From Actinomycetota bacterium (lineage in GTDB: Bacteria; Actinomycetota; Actinomycetes; Nanopelagicales; Nanopelagicaceae), in the NCBI GenBank assembly GCA_947371865.1, contig CANBRH010000019.1, positions 1 through 19,677 on the forward strand: 19,677 nucleotides of DNA, written 5' to 3'. Below, piece after piece: positions 1 through 6,806 of the stretch; the stretch's first letter is position 1, and every line of letters starts with the position of its first letter. The notes beneath the pieces are model-generated. The model had not been told where the DNA came from, did not search any database, and saw only the letters and a program-made list of their open reading frames with translations. Both the position numbers and the translations under genes were made by a program.

Positions 1-567
1 TGGGATCGCGAAAAGTTGCAAGAGCGTGTGGCAAAGCTTGCCGGTGGCGTTTGCGTCATCAAGGTTGGCGCACATACTGAAGTCGAACTTAAAGAGAAGA
101 AGCACCGTCTTGAAGATGCGATCTCAGCAACACGCGCTGCTGTTGAAGAAGGCATTGTCGTTGGCGGAGGAGCTGCCCTCGTTCATGCTGCAGCTGCTCT
201 GGATAACGATCTCGGATTTGAAGGCGATGCTGCAGTTGGCGTCCGTCTCGTTCGCAAAGCGTGCGATGAGCCACTTCGCTGGATCGCTGAGAATGCCGGA
301 CAAGAAGGTTACGTCGTAGTCGCTAAGGTTCGTACCTTGAAGCCAGATGAAGGCTACAACGCTGCAACCGATGAATACACCGACCTAGTTAAGGCCGGCG
401 TCATCGATCCAGTAAAGGTAACTCGTTCGGCTCTTGCAAACGCTGCCTCTATCGCAGCAATGTTTATTACCACTGAGGCAATGGTCTTTGAAACTCCAGA
501 AGATGAGAAGCCACAGAACCAAGAGGGCCATGGCCACAGCCATGGACCTGGCGGACACAACCACTAG
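1..567 (+). CDS. groEL: Chaperonin GroEL, C-terminal part (5' end outside window)
   Basis: Hsp60 chaperonin subunit; the GroEL/GroES cage folds cytosolic proteins using ATP. The open frame runs in from base 1 and 188 residues are visible of a protein that is normally about 540. The visible part covers the end of the apical domain, the second intermediate segment and the equatorial domain, including the family signature VEEGIVVGGG. The tail is unusual: instead of the Gly-Gly-Met repeats of E. coli GroEL it ends in a histidine-rich stretch (HGHSHGPGGHNH, five His in 12 residues). Such tails are known for the GroEL1-type paralogue of Actinobacteria. A whiB3/whiD-type gene lies close downstream, as it does beside groEL1 in Mycobacterium. 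Whether a second groEL exists elsewhere cannot be seen. An in-frame TTG at 16 is internal and not the start. Confidence 0.97.
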   Translation, partial: WDREKLQERVAKLAGGVCVIKVGAHTEVELKEKKHRLEDAISATRAAVEEGIVVGGGAALVHAAAALDNDLGFEGDAAVGVRLVRKACDEPLRWIAENAGQEGYVVVAKVRTLKPDEGYNAATDEYTDLVKAGVIDPVKVTRSALANAASIAAMFITTEAMVFETPEDEKPQNQEGHGHSHGPGGHNH

Positions 568-581
568 TTGTGAATCTACTT

Positions 582-616
582 AATAAGCCCTGCCAATTAT
601 GGTGGGGCTTATTTTT
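582..616 (+). terminator. Rho-independent terminator after groEL
   Basis: A perfect 9-bp stem, AATAAGCCC at 582-590 pairing with GGGCTTATT at 605-613, is followed by a T run (612-616). The 14-nt loop contains a further CCA/TGG pair. It begins 15 nt after the groEL stop and ends before the probable start of the zinc-ribbon gene, so it separates the two transcripts. Confidence 0.85.
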
Positions 617-622
617 ATGCAT

Positions 623-628
623 TATGGT
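623..628 (+). promoter_or_regulatory. Candidate -10 box for a leaderless zinc-ribbon gene
   Basis: TATGGT is followed by exactly 6 nt and then the ATG at 635. No Shine-Dalgarno sequence is present. The same TA-N3-T, 6-7 nt, start-codon layout occurs before whiB, guaB and pcrA in this window, which supports both the start choice and a leaderless transcript. No convincing -35 box is visible; that position overlaps the groEL terminator. Confidence 0.4.
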
Positions 629-634
629 GAATGT

Positions 635-925
635 ATGAGTATGGGTTCGGGTTCGTTGGGATCTGGAAGTTGGCAGTGCCCCAATTGCGGAAATACCTTG
701 CGTTCAGACCAGTTGAAATGTCCGCTCTGCGGCAAGAAATATAAATTGGATCCAGTCTTCTCTCACACTGAATATGAAGCGCCGCCAGTTGATCAGTGGA
801 AAGAGGAGCTAGAGAGGCCACTGACCTATAGCTCGGAGAGCATGCAAGAGGTACTGGCCGAAAGTGAAAAGCGCGCCAAGAAGGCAAAACGCGCCACCAA
901 GAAAAAGCGCTTCGGTATTTTTTAG
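635..925 (+). CDS. Small zinc-ribbon protein with lysine-rich tail, function unknown
   Basis: A 96-residue protein that I do not recognise beyond its zinc ribbon. After a Gly/Ser-rich start it has two CxxC knuckles (CPNC at residues 15-18 and CPLC at 29-32), spaced as in rubredoxin-like zinc ribbons. An acidic, probably helical middle (about 50-78) follows, then a very basic tail (KKAKRATKKKR near 82-92). There is no signal peptide or membrane segment, so it should be cytosolic. The basic tail and zinc ribbon would suit nucleic-acid or ribosome binding, but that is inference. The frame could be extended to an ATG at 599, but that would place the start inside the groEL terminator. The ATG at 635 (or 641) fits the candidate -10 box at 623. 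It converges with whiB, the two stop codons being 3 nt apart. Confidence 0.75.
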   Translation: MSMGSGSLGSGSWQCPNCGNTLRSDQLKCPLCGKKYKLDPVFSHTEYEAPPVDQWKEELERPLTYSSESMQEVLAESEKRAKKAKRATKKKRFGIF

Positions 926-928
926 ACT

Positions 929-1231
929 TTAGGAAGCGGTAGAGAAGCTGTCGCTCTCTTGATGACCCAAGATGGATAGTCGGTCATCTTCGGAGAGACC
1001 GCCCCAGATTCCATAGGGTTCTTGCACGGAGAGGGCGTGGGCGCGGCAGGCTGCGATGACAGGGCACGAGGCACAAACTGCCTTGGCCGCGTTTTCGCGA
1101 TTCCTTCGTCGAGGGCCGCGCTCGCCATCTGGGTGGAAGAACATTTCAGTCGGAAGTTCGCGACAGGCGCCGCTTTGCTGCCATTCCCAAACAGAGGCAA
1201 CTGGCTTCGGAAGGCGGGAGATCTCGGTCAT
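929..1231 (-). CDS. whiB3: WhiB-family iron-sulfur transcription regulator (WhiB3/WhiD type)
   Basis: A 100-residue Wbl protein, a family found in Actinobacteria and their phages. Wbl proteins carry an O2/NO-sensitive [4Fe-4S] cluster and act with the primary sigma factor. The four cluster cysteines are C23, C53, C56 and C62 (CxxC then x5-C). The family turn GIWGG lies at 74-78. The segments MFFHPDGERG (30-39) and CPVIAACRAHAL (56-67) closely match what I recall of M. tuberculosis WhiB3, and the neighbours groEL and guaB/guaB3 match the whiB3/whiD locus, so I assign that subgroup. WhiB3 is linked to redox balance and WhiD to sporulation septation; the role here is unknown. The C-terminus after the turn is short and lacks a strong basic DNA-binding patch. 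Transcription appears leaderless from the promoter at 1238-1266. Confidence 0.95.
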   Translation of the reverse strand: MTEISRLPKPVASVWEWQQSGACRELPTEMFFHPDGERGPRRRNRENAAKAVCASCPVIAACRAHALSVQEPYGIWGGLSEDDRLSILGHQESDSFSTAS

Positions 1232-1237
1232 GAGAGG

Positions 1238-1266
1238 ACTCTACAACCGCTTCATAGGTTGTTCAA
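1238..1266 (-). promoter_or_regulatory. whiB promoter, leaderless
   Basis: Read on the minus strand: -35 TTGAAC (1261-1266), a 17-nt spacer, -10 TAGAGT (1238-1243), then 6 nt and the ATG of whiB at 1231. Spacing is ideal for a housekeeping sigma factor, and no ribosome binding site fits between -10 and start. This is the best-formed promoter in the window. Confidence 0.65.
1243..1262. repeat. Inverted repeat filling the whiB promoter spacer (candidate operator)
   Basis: ACAACC (1243-1248) and GGTTGT (1257-1262) form a 6-8-6 inverted repeat. It spans the spacer between the whiB -10 and -35 boxes and touches both. MerR-family regulators commonly bind palindromes in this position, and a MerR-type gene starts on the other side of the region. 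Binding is inference. Confidence 0.4.
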
Positions 1267-1274
1267 GTGAGTAG

Positions 1275-1297
1275 TGCTAACTCTCAGGGAATTAGCA
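1275..1297. repeat. Inverted repeat in the whiB/merR divergent region
   Basis: TGCTAA (1275-1280) and TTAGCA (1292-1297) are perfect inverted copies separated by 11 nt. The repeat lies upstream of the whiB -35 box and about 55 nt before the GTG of the MerR-type gene. There is no T run, so it is not a terminator; an operator is the likelier reading. No clear -10/-35 pair for the MerR-type gene was found in the rest of the region. Confidence 0.35.
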
Positions 1298-1351
1298 GGA
1301 AAATCTTCTTTTCGGGTGGTGGAAATGATGCATCTCCTAGACGATTAGCGC

Positions 1352-2263
1352 GTGAAGACCAGTGACGGTACCGCTCTCGACAATACTGAGTTGACCGTCG
1401 CCGCAGTAGCCCGGCTCTTGGGCGTAGCCCCCGCCACCCTTCGTACCTGGGATCGTCGATATGGTCTTGGACCCACGATTCACAGCGCAGGTGACCATCG
1501 CAGATATAGCCCGGAAGATGTGGCGGTTCTCGGGGCCATGCGTCGACTGGTCATCATGGGCGTGGCACCGGCTGACGCAGCCGAGCGCGCCAAATCAGGC
1601 GAGGTGGCGGCGCCTTCCTCAAAACCGCTCTTTGCCGGCACCTGTCCCCACGTCGACTATTCCCAGTCCGAGATTCTGCTTCGAGCCGCCCACTCATTTA
1701 ATCGCGAGATTTTAGAAAATGTCATACGTAAAGAGATCTCTGAAAATGGCGTGGTCGAGGCTTGGAATTGCGTCCTTATGCCGCTCTTGGTTCGCATTGG
1801 CGAGCAGTGGGCTAGTGATGGTTCTGGTATCGAGACTGAACATTTTGTTACTGAAATTGTGAAGCGGGTTTTGGCTGAACCATTGAGCCAAATCAAGAAC
1901 CCCATAAACGCTCGGCCGGTGCTCTTAGCTTGCGTTGGGGAAGAGATTCATTCGCTAGCAATTCGTGCACTGGCGGCAGCGCTGGCAGAGATCAATATTG
2001 ATTCTCAATTCTTAGGCGCCCGCACACCACAGAGCGCACTCAATGAAGTGATCCGTCGTTCAGCACCGCCGGCCATCTTCCTCTGGGCTCAACTTCAGGA
2101 GAATGCCAGCCTAGATTTCGTACACGATATTCCTGCAATCAGGCCGGCGCCTCGCATTATTGTCGGCGGGCCAGGTTGGTTAGGTACGGATTGCACCGAT
2201 GCGGTGTACACCAGCGACCTGGTCGGCGCTCGCACGGAAATTGCCCGGGCAATAGGCGCTTAA
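1352..2263 (+). CDS. MerR-type regulator with cobalamin-binding domain, CarH/LitR-like probable light sensor
   Basis: A 303-residue protein with three parts. An N-terminal MerR winged helix-turn-helix (about 14-75) includes the typical ATLRTWDRRYGLGP (28-41) and HRRY (49-52). A helical bundle (about 105-175) and a Rossmann-type B12-binding domain (about 188-300) follow. The helical part contains W153, nine residues, then E163-H164: the Wx9EH signature of CarH-type photoreceptors that bind adenosylcobalamin. The B12 domain has E198-I-H200, with H200 in the place of the lower axial ligand; the usual ExHxxG glycine is replaced by A203. In CarH, darkness stabilises a DNA-bound tetramer that represses, and light breaks it apart. 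Targets here are unknown; the divergent whiB promoter is the nearest candidate. The GTG start has no Shine-Dalgarno sequence. The family call is firm, the light role is inferred. Confidence 0.85.
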   Translation: MKTSDGTALDNTELTVAAVARLLGVAPATLRTWDRRYGLGPTIHSAGDHRRYSPEDVAVLGAMRRLVIMGVAPADAAERAKSGEVAAPSSKPLFAGTCPHVDYSQSEILLRAAHSFNREILENVIRKEISENGVVEAWNCVLMPLLVRIGEQWASDGSGIETEHFVTEIVKRVLAEPLSQIKNPINARPVLLACVGEEIHSLAIRALAAALAEINIDSQFLGARTPQSALNEVIRRSAPPAIFLWAQLQENASLDFVHDIPAIRPAPRIIVGGPGWLGTDCTDAVYTSDLVGARTEIARAIGA

Positions 2264-2272
2264 GTCGCCCAC

Positions 2273-2278
2273 TAGACT
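2273..2278 (+). promoter_or_regulatory. Candidate -10 box of a leaderless guaB transcript
   Basis: TAGACT lies in the 21-nt gap after the MerR-type gene and is followed by 6 nt and the ATG of guaB. The sequence between them (TCCCCA) cannot serve as a ribosome binding site. The identical hexamer occurs 7 nt before the GTG of pcrA. No clear -35 is visible. Confidence 0.5.
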
Positions 2279-2284
2279 TCCCCA

Positions 2285-3406
2285 ATGATTGAAGGCGTCC
2301 GCGACAAGGTGGCGATGTTGGGGCTGACTTACGACGATGTCTTACTTCTCCCCGATGCATCTGATGTTGTTCCCAGCGAGGTAAATACCGAGACCCGTCT
2401 CACCCGCAATATCTCCCTCAAGATTCCATTGGTCTCCTCCGCTATGGACACGGTTACCGAATCCGCAATGGCCATTGCTATGGCGAAAGCTGGTGGTATT
2501 GGCATCGTGCATCGCAACCTCCCTATTGAAGAACAAGTTCAGCATGTCCAGGCGGTAAAGAAGAACGGCATTGTGGGCGCGGCTGTCGGAGTCGGCGACG
2601 ATGGTTTCGCACGAGCCGTGGCTCTGATTGAAGTTGGAGTGGATGTCATTGTTGTAGATACTGCGCATGGTCACCATCGTGCGGTTCTAGATGCGATTTC
2701 GCGCATCAAAAAGGAATACCCACATATCGAAATTATTGGTGGAAATGTCGCGACTCGTTCTGGCGCTCAAGCGCTGATCAACGCTGGTGCAGATGCCGTA
2801 AAAGTTGGCGTGGGTCCAGGTTCCATCTGCACGACTCGCGTTGTTGCTGGCGTCGGAGTTCCACAAATTACCGCCATTATGGAAGCTCACAAGGCATGCG
2901 TTAAAGCCGATGTTCCGCTCATCGCTGATGGCGGATTGCAGTACTCGGGAGATATCGCAAAGGCAATTGTTGCTGGTGCAGATACTGTGATGTTGGGTTC
3001 ACTCCTCGCCGGCTGTGATGAATCACCAGGAGAGCTTGTCGAATTACAAGGTCGAAAGTTCAAGGCATATCGAGGAATGGGCTCGCTTGGTGCCATGCAA
3101 TCTCGTGGTGAACAAAAGTCTTATTCCAAAGATCGCTATATGCAAGATGACGTTTTATCCGAAGATAAATTGGTGCCGGAAGGCATAGAAGGAAAAGTTG
3201 CCTATCGAGGATCGCTCGCCACAGTTGTTCATCAACTCGTAGGCGGACTTCGCTCCGGTATGGGTTATGCCGGCGCCGCTACGATCTTGGATTTACAACG
3301 CAATGGTCAGTTGATCCAAATTACTTCGGCTGGCTTGCAAGAAAGTCATCCGCACGATGTTCTCGATATTGCCGAAGCTCCTAATTACAGCCGTAAAGGA
3401 AAGTAA
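2285..3406 (+). CDS. guaB: IMP dehydrogenase lacking the CBS (Bateman) domains
   Basis: Oxidises IMP to XMP with NAD+, the first committed step to GMP. It has 373 residues; the usual length is about 490-530. The TIM barrel is complete: N-terminal part to about residue 93, then from about 95 on, with GPGSICTTR containing catalytic C182, the IMP phosphate loop IADGGLQYSGD (213-223), the flap dyad R284-Y285 in SKDRY, and the C-terminal ESHPHD. The tandem CBS pair normally inserted after the helix ending near residue 93 is absent: VKKNG runs straight into IVGAAVGVG. The gap is clean and in frame, so it is not a frameshift. CBS-free IMP dehydrogenases are known (for example Cryptosporidium and Borrelia) and remain active, because CBS domains regulate rather than catalyse. 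The enzyme should therefore lack ATP/GTP control through that module. First gene of guaB-guaB3-guaA. Confidence 0.96.
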   Translation: MIEGVRDKVAMLGLTYDDVLLLPDASDVVPSEVNTETRLTRNISLKIPLVSSAMDTVTESAMAIAMAKAGGIGIVHRNLPIEEQVQHVQAVKKNGIVGAAVGVGDDGFARAVALIEVGVDVIVVDTAHGHHRAVLDAISRIKKEYPHIEIIGGNVATRSGAQALINAGADAVKVGVGPGSICTTRVVAGVGVPQITAIMEAHKACVKADVPLIADGGLQYSGDIAKAIVAGADTVMLGSLLAGCDESPGELVELQGRKFKAYRGMGSLGAMQSRGEQKSYSKDRYMQDDVLSEDKLVPEGIEGKVAYRGSLATVVHQLVGGLRSGMGYAGAATILDLQRNGQLIQITSAGLQESHPHDVLDIAEAPNYSRKGK

Positions 3407-3411
3407 CCGCC

Positions 3412-4524
3412 ATGAACGAGATTGAGATCGGTCCAGGAAAGCGTGCACGCGTTGCATATTCTTTTGACGATATTGCAATTGTCCCAAGCCGTCGTACCCG
3501 TGATCCGGAAGAAGTTTCTATCAATTGGCAGATTGATGCTTACAAATTTGGACTTCCCATGATGGCCGCTCCCATGGATTCAGTTGTTTCGCCCGAAACT
3601 GCCATTGCGATTGGAAAACTTGGCGGACTTGGCGTATTAAACCTAGAAGGTTTGTGGACTCGTCACGAGAACCCGCGCATTCCTCTAGGTGAAATTGCAT
3701 CTATGCCCCAAGAACAAGCGATTCGTCGAATGCAGGAACTTTATGCAGCGCCGATAATTCCTGAACTTGTAAAGGCCAGGATCGCTGAGATACGCGCATC
3801 CGGAGTGACGGTTGCGGCCGCACTATCACCACAACGCACCGCCGAACTTCACAAGGTGGTTATCGATGCTGGTGTAGATATTTTCGTAATCCGTGGTACC
3901 ACGGTCAGTGCCGAGCACGTAGCCACAAAGAATGCGCCTCTCAACTTAAAGAAATTTATTTATGAACTTGATGTTCCAGTCATCGTTGGTGGTTGTGCAA
4001 CCGGAACAGGAGCCCTGCACTTAATGCGCGCTGGCGCCGCTGGAGTCTTGGTGGGATTTGGTGGGGGAGCCGCTCACACGACACGTACCGTTCTAGGAAT
4101 TGCCGTACCAATGGCTTCGGCCGTTGCCGAAGTAGCTTCTGCCCGTCGTGATTACATGGACGAATCTGGTGGACGTTATGTCCACGTCATTGCCGATGGA
4201 TCTGTCGGTCGCAGTGGCGATATAGCAAAAGCAATTGCTTGTGGCGCCGATGCAGTCATGATGGGATCGCCACTCGCCCGTGCTGCCGAATCACCAGGCA
4301 AGGGTTGGCACTGGGGTTCTGAAGCACACCACTCTGAACTTCCTCGTGGCGACAGAGTCCATGTTGGAACGGTCGGGACACTTGATGAGATTTTGCTTGG
4401 ACCATCTCACACCTCTGATGGATCAATGAATTTATTTGGTGCGTTGCGACGAGCGATGGCAACTTCCGGTTATTCCGACCTCAAAGAATTCCAACGAGTA
4501 GAGGTTGTTATCGATCGTGCGTGA
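3412..4524 (+). CDS. guaB3: GuaB3 family IMP dehydrogenase-related protein
   Basis: A 370-residue paralogue of GuaB typical of Actinobacteria and some other phyla, following guaB after 5 nt. It has the IMPDH/GMP reductase TIM barrel with MMAAPMDSVV (50-59), VIVGGCATGTGA (190-201), IADGSVGRSGDIAKAIACGADAV near 260-282, and a C-terminal segment ending in LKEFQRVEVV (357-366). At the position where GuaB has its catalytic CTTR loop, this protein reads AHTTR (221-225), so the cysteine appears to be replaced by H222. CBS domains are absent, which is normal for this family. IMPDH activity has been reported for some GuaB3 proteins from cyanobacteria, but activity in this protein is doubtful without the cysteine. 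A role as partner or regulator of GuaB would also fit. The start ATG sits just after AAAGGAAAG at the end of guaB, a plausible ribosome binding site. Confidence 0.93.
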   Translation: MNEIEIGPGKRARVAYSFDDIAIVPSRRTRDPEEVSINWQIDAYKFGLPMMAAPMDSVVSPETAIAIGKLGGLGVLNLEGLWTRHENPRIPLGEIASMPQEQAIRRMQELYAAPIIPELVKARIAEIRASGVTVAAALSPQRTAELHKVVIDAGVDIFVIRGTTVSAEHVATKNAPLNLKKFIYELDVPVIVGGCATGTGALHLMRAGAAGVLVGFGGGAAHTTRTVLGIAVPMASAVAEVASARRDYMDESGGRYVHVIADGSVGRSGDIAKAIACGADAVMMGSPLARAAESPGKGWHWGSEAHHSELPRGDRVHVGTVGTLDEILLGPSHTSDGSMNLFGALRRAMATSGYSDLKEFQRVEVVIDRA

Positions 4525-6067
4525 CAATGACTTGGTTCTCGTAGTTGATTTCGGAGCTCAATACGCCCAACTCATCGCCCGCCGAGTCCGGCAAGCACAG
4601 GTCTATTCCGAAATAGTTCCATCAACCATTTCTGCGGCGGAAGTTCAGGCAAAGTCGCCAACAGCAATCATTCTCTCCGGTGGCCCCTCAAGCGTTTATA
4701 CCGAAGGTGCTCCCAAATTTGACTCCGCAATCTTCGCTCTCGGCATCCCAGTTTTTGGTATCTGTTACGGGTTTCAAGTAATGGCAGTAGCTCTTGGTGG
4801 CACAGTTTCGCAGACGGGAAAATCTGAGTTTGGTCGGACCTCACTGAAGTTGAAGCAGCCATCAAGGTTACTTTCTGCATTGCCTTCCGAATTTAATGTG
4901 TGGATGAGTCACGGCGATAGCGTTACCCAGGCACCGACTGGTTTCGCCTCCACTGCCGAAACTTCTCTTACTCCAATAGTTGCGTTTGAAAACGACGATG
5001 CCTCTTTTGCAGGTGTCCAATTTCATCCTGAGGTCCTTCACTCCGAAAATGGACAAGAAATTCTTCGTACTTGGTTGATAGATATTGTTGGATGCAATCC
5101 CACCTGGAATTCTGAAAATATTGTTGCCACCGAAGTAGAGAAGATTCGCCAGATCGTAGGCGATCGTCATGTGCTCTGCGGTCTCTCTGGCGGAGTCGAC
5201 TCCGCTGTAGCTGCAGCCATTGTGCAAAAAGCCATCGGATCCCAACTCACTTGTGTATTTGTAGATCACGGGTTGTTACGTGAAGGAGAAGCTGAACAAG
5301 TAGAGCGAGATTTTGTAGAAGCAACTGGAGTTGCGCTCAAAGTCGTCGATGCCCGCCAACGTTTTCTAGAAAAACTTTCCGGCGTCACAGATCCTGAAAC
5401 CAAGCGCAAGATTATTGGTGCCGAATTTATTAGAGCTTTCGAAGCCGCAGCTCGCGAAATTTCAGAACATGAAGGCATTGATTTCCTTGTTCAAGGAACC
5501 TTGTATCCAGATGTGGTCGAATCAGGTGGTGGAACTGGCACTGCAAACATTAAATCCCACCACAACGTTGGTGGCTTGCCCGATGACTTGCAATTTACTC
5601 TTATCGAACCATTGCGATCGCTTTTCAAGGATGAAGTCCGCGAAGCCGGCTTGGAATTAGGGCTGCCACCAGAGATTGTCTGGCGCCAACCCTTCCCAGG
5701 TCCAGGCTTGGCGATTCGAATAGTCGGTGAAGTTACTGAGAATCGACTTACAATCTTGAGAAAAGCCGATTTCATCGCTCGCGAGGAATTAAAATTGGCA
5801 GGGTTAGATAGAGAGATTTGGCAATGCCCAGTCGTTCTTCTAGCTGATGTTCGTAGCGTCGGAGTTCAGGGCGATGGCCGAACTTATGGTCACCCCATAG
5901 TTCTCAGGCCTGTCTCATCTGAGGATGCTATGACTGCTGATTGGAGCCGAGTTCCGTACGAGGTGTTAGAGAAAATCTCTACCCGAATTACGAATGAAGT
6001 CCGAGAAGTGAACCGAGTTGTTTTGGATGTCACCAGCAAACCGCCGGGGACTATTGAGTGGGAGTAG
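4517..6067 (+). CDS. guaA: GMP synthase (glutamine-hydrolysing)
   Basis: Converts XMP to GMP using glutamine and ATP. With the GTG start at 4517 it has 516 residues, normal for the family. The N-terminal class I glutamine amidotransferase domain has the nucleophile C83 in GICYG and H170/E172 in FHPEV. The ATP pyrophosphatase domain begins with the P-loop SGGVDS (224-229), and the C-terminal dimerisation domain ends in the conserved KPPGTIEWE. The frame is open from a TTG at 4505, but the GAGG at 4501-4504 would then touch the start. GTG 4517 leaves 12 nt and overlaps the guaB3 stop by 8 nt, a coupling typical of this cluster. Together with guaB and guaB3 it completes the branch from IMP to GMP. 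Confidence 0.96.
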   Translation: MRDNDLVLVVDFGAQYAQLIARRVRQAQVYSEIVPSTISAAEVQAKSPTAIILSGGPSSVYTEGAPKFDSAIFALGIPVFGICYGFQVMAVALGGTVSQTGKSEFGRTSLKLKQPSRLLSALPSEFNVWMSHGDSVTQAPTGFASTAETSLTPIVAFENDDASFAGVQFHPEVLHSENGQEILRTWLIDIVGCNPTWNSENIVATEVEKIRQIVGDRHVLCGLSGGVDSAVAAAIVQKAIGSQLTCVFVDHGLLREGEAEQVERDFVEATGVALKVVDARQRFLEKLSGVTDPETKRKIIGAEFIRAFEAAAREISEHEGIDFLVQGTLYPDVVESGGGTGTANIKSHHNVGGLPDDLQFTLIEPLRSLFKDEVREAGLELGLPPEIVWRQPFPGPGLAIRIVGEVTENRLTILRKADFIAREELKLAGLDREIWQCPVVLLADVRSVGVQGDGRTYGHPIVLRPVSSEDAMTADWSRVPYEVLEKISTRITNEVREVNRVVLDVTSKPPGTIEWE

Positions 6068-6077
6068 AGGAAACGAA

Positions 6078-6803
6078 ATGAAGAAGCAAGTTGCTATTAC
6101 TGCAACAGCTTTAATAGTCATTTCGCTTTTCGCATCTCCATCATTTGCCGCCGATCGCAAACCAACTGCTAGTCCAAAACCGATGGCGTCATCGACGGGT
6201 GAAAAGAAATCACTTCTTGCCGCGACTTCCAAAATGCGGGATGTAAAAACTCTCTGCCATCCCAGTACCGCAGTCGGTCATTCGCCGATGCAGACTGGGC
6301 TTCCCAAGATTAAGAAGCCGGTTCGCGTTCGTACCATTACTTTAAATACCAATTGCGGCGAGATCACCTTTACCGCTGACGGTGCTAAAGCCCCACTGAC
6401 TGTCACTGCAATGACATTCTTAGCCAGCGTTGGATATTTCGACCAGAGTATCTGTCATCGTCTAACCACTTCCGGAATTTTCGTGCTGCAATGTGGCGAT
6501 CCCAAAGGCACCGGCCAAGGTGGCCCTGCTTTTATGTATCCAGATGAAAACTTGCCTACTGCGACCCAAAATAATTACCCAGCCGGCACCATCGCCATGG
6601 CTAACTCCGGTCCTAATACCAACGGCAGCCAATTCTTTATTGTCTACGCAGACACGACCCTTAGCCCTAACTACACCATCTGGGGCAAAGTAACTAAGGG
6701 CTTGGATATCGTTAAAGCTATCGCAGCGCTTGGTGTAGCCGATGGATCCAGCGATGGTGCGCCCAAGCAAGCGATTTCAATTGAAAGTGTTGACGTTAAA
6801 TAA
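6078..6803 (+). CDS. Secreted cyclophilin-type peptidyl-prolyl cis-trans isomerase
   Basis: A 241-residue protein that isomerises peptide bonds before proline, probably outside the membrane. Residues 1-24 form a Sec signal peptide: KK at the start, a hydrophobic core, and SPSFA-A as the cleavage site. There is no lipobox cysteine. A Pro/Ser/Lys-rich linker (25-80) precedes the cyclophilin domain (84-240). The catalytic arginine equivalent is R128 in ICHRL, with Q138 in VLQCGDP and QFFI at 185-188. The tryptophan of human CypA that confers cyclosporin binding is not evident, as in many bacterial members. The frame could extend to 6018, but AGAGG at 6066-6070 sits 7 nt before ATG 6078 and the signal peptide starts there. 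Only 10 nt separate it from guaA, so it is probably read through from the gua operon. Confidence 0.92.
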   Translation: MKKQVAITATALIVISLFASPSFAADRKPTASPKPMASSTGEKKSLLAATSKMRDVKTLCHPSTAVGHSPMQTGLPKIKKPVRVRTITLNTNCGEITFTADGAKAPLTVTAMTFLASVGYFDQSICHRLTTSGIFVLQCGDPKGTGQGGPAFMYPDENLPTATQNNYPAGTIAMANSGPNTNGSQFFIVYADTTLSPNYTIWGKVTKGLDIVKAIAALGVADGSSDGAPKQAISIESVDVK

Positions 6804-6806
6804 ATA

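Noticed and set aside
599..634. Longer start (ATG 599) for the zinc-ribbon gene
   Set aside because: It would begin inside the groEL terminator hairpin, and the added residues look non-coding.
2285..3406. Frameshift or assembly break as the reason for the short guaB
   Set aside because: The reading frame is continuous and the flanking barrel residues are complete on both sides of the missing module. A clean domain loss fits better, though an assembly check remains useful.
6018..6077. Longer start for the cyclophilin inside guaA
   Set aside because: It would bury the signal peptide behind 20 residues; ATG 6078 has a proper ribosome binding site.
6804..6806. Terminator expected between the convergent cyclophilin and PIG-L genes
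   Set aside because: The gap is 3 nt and no GC-rich hairpin with a T run was found around it.
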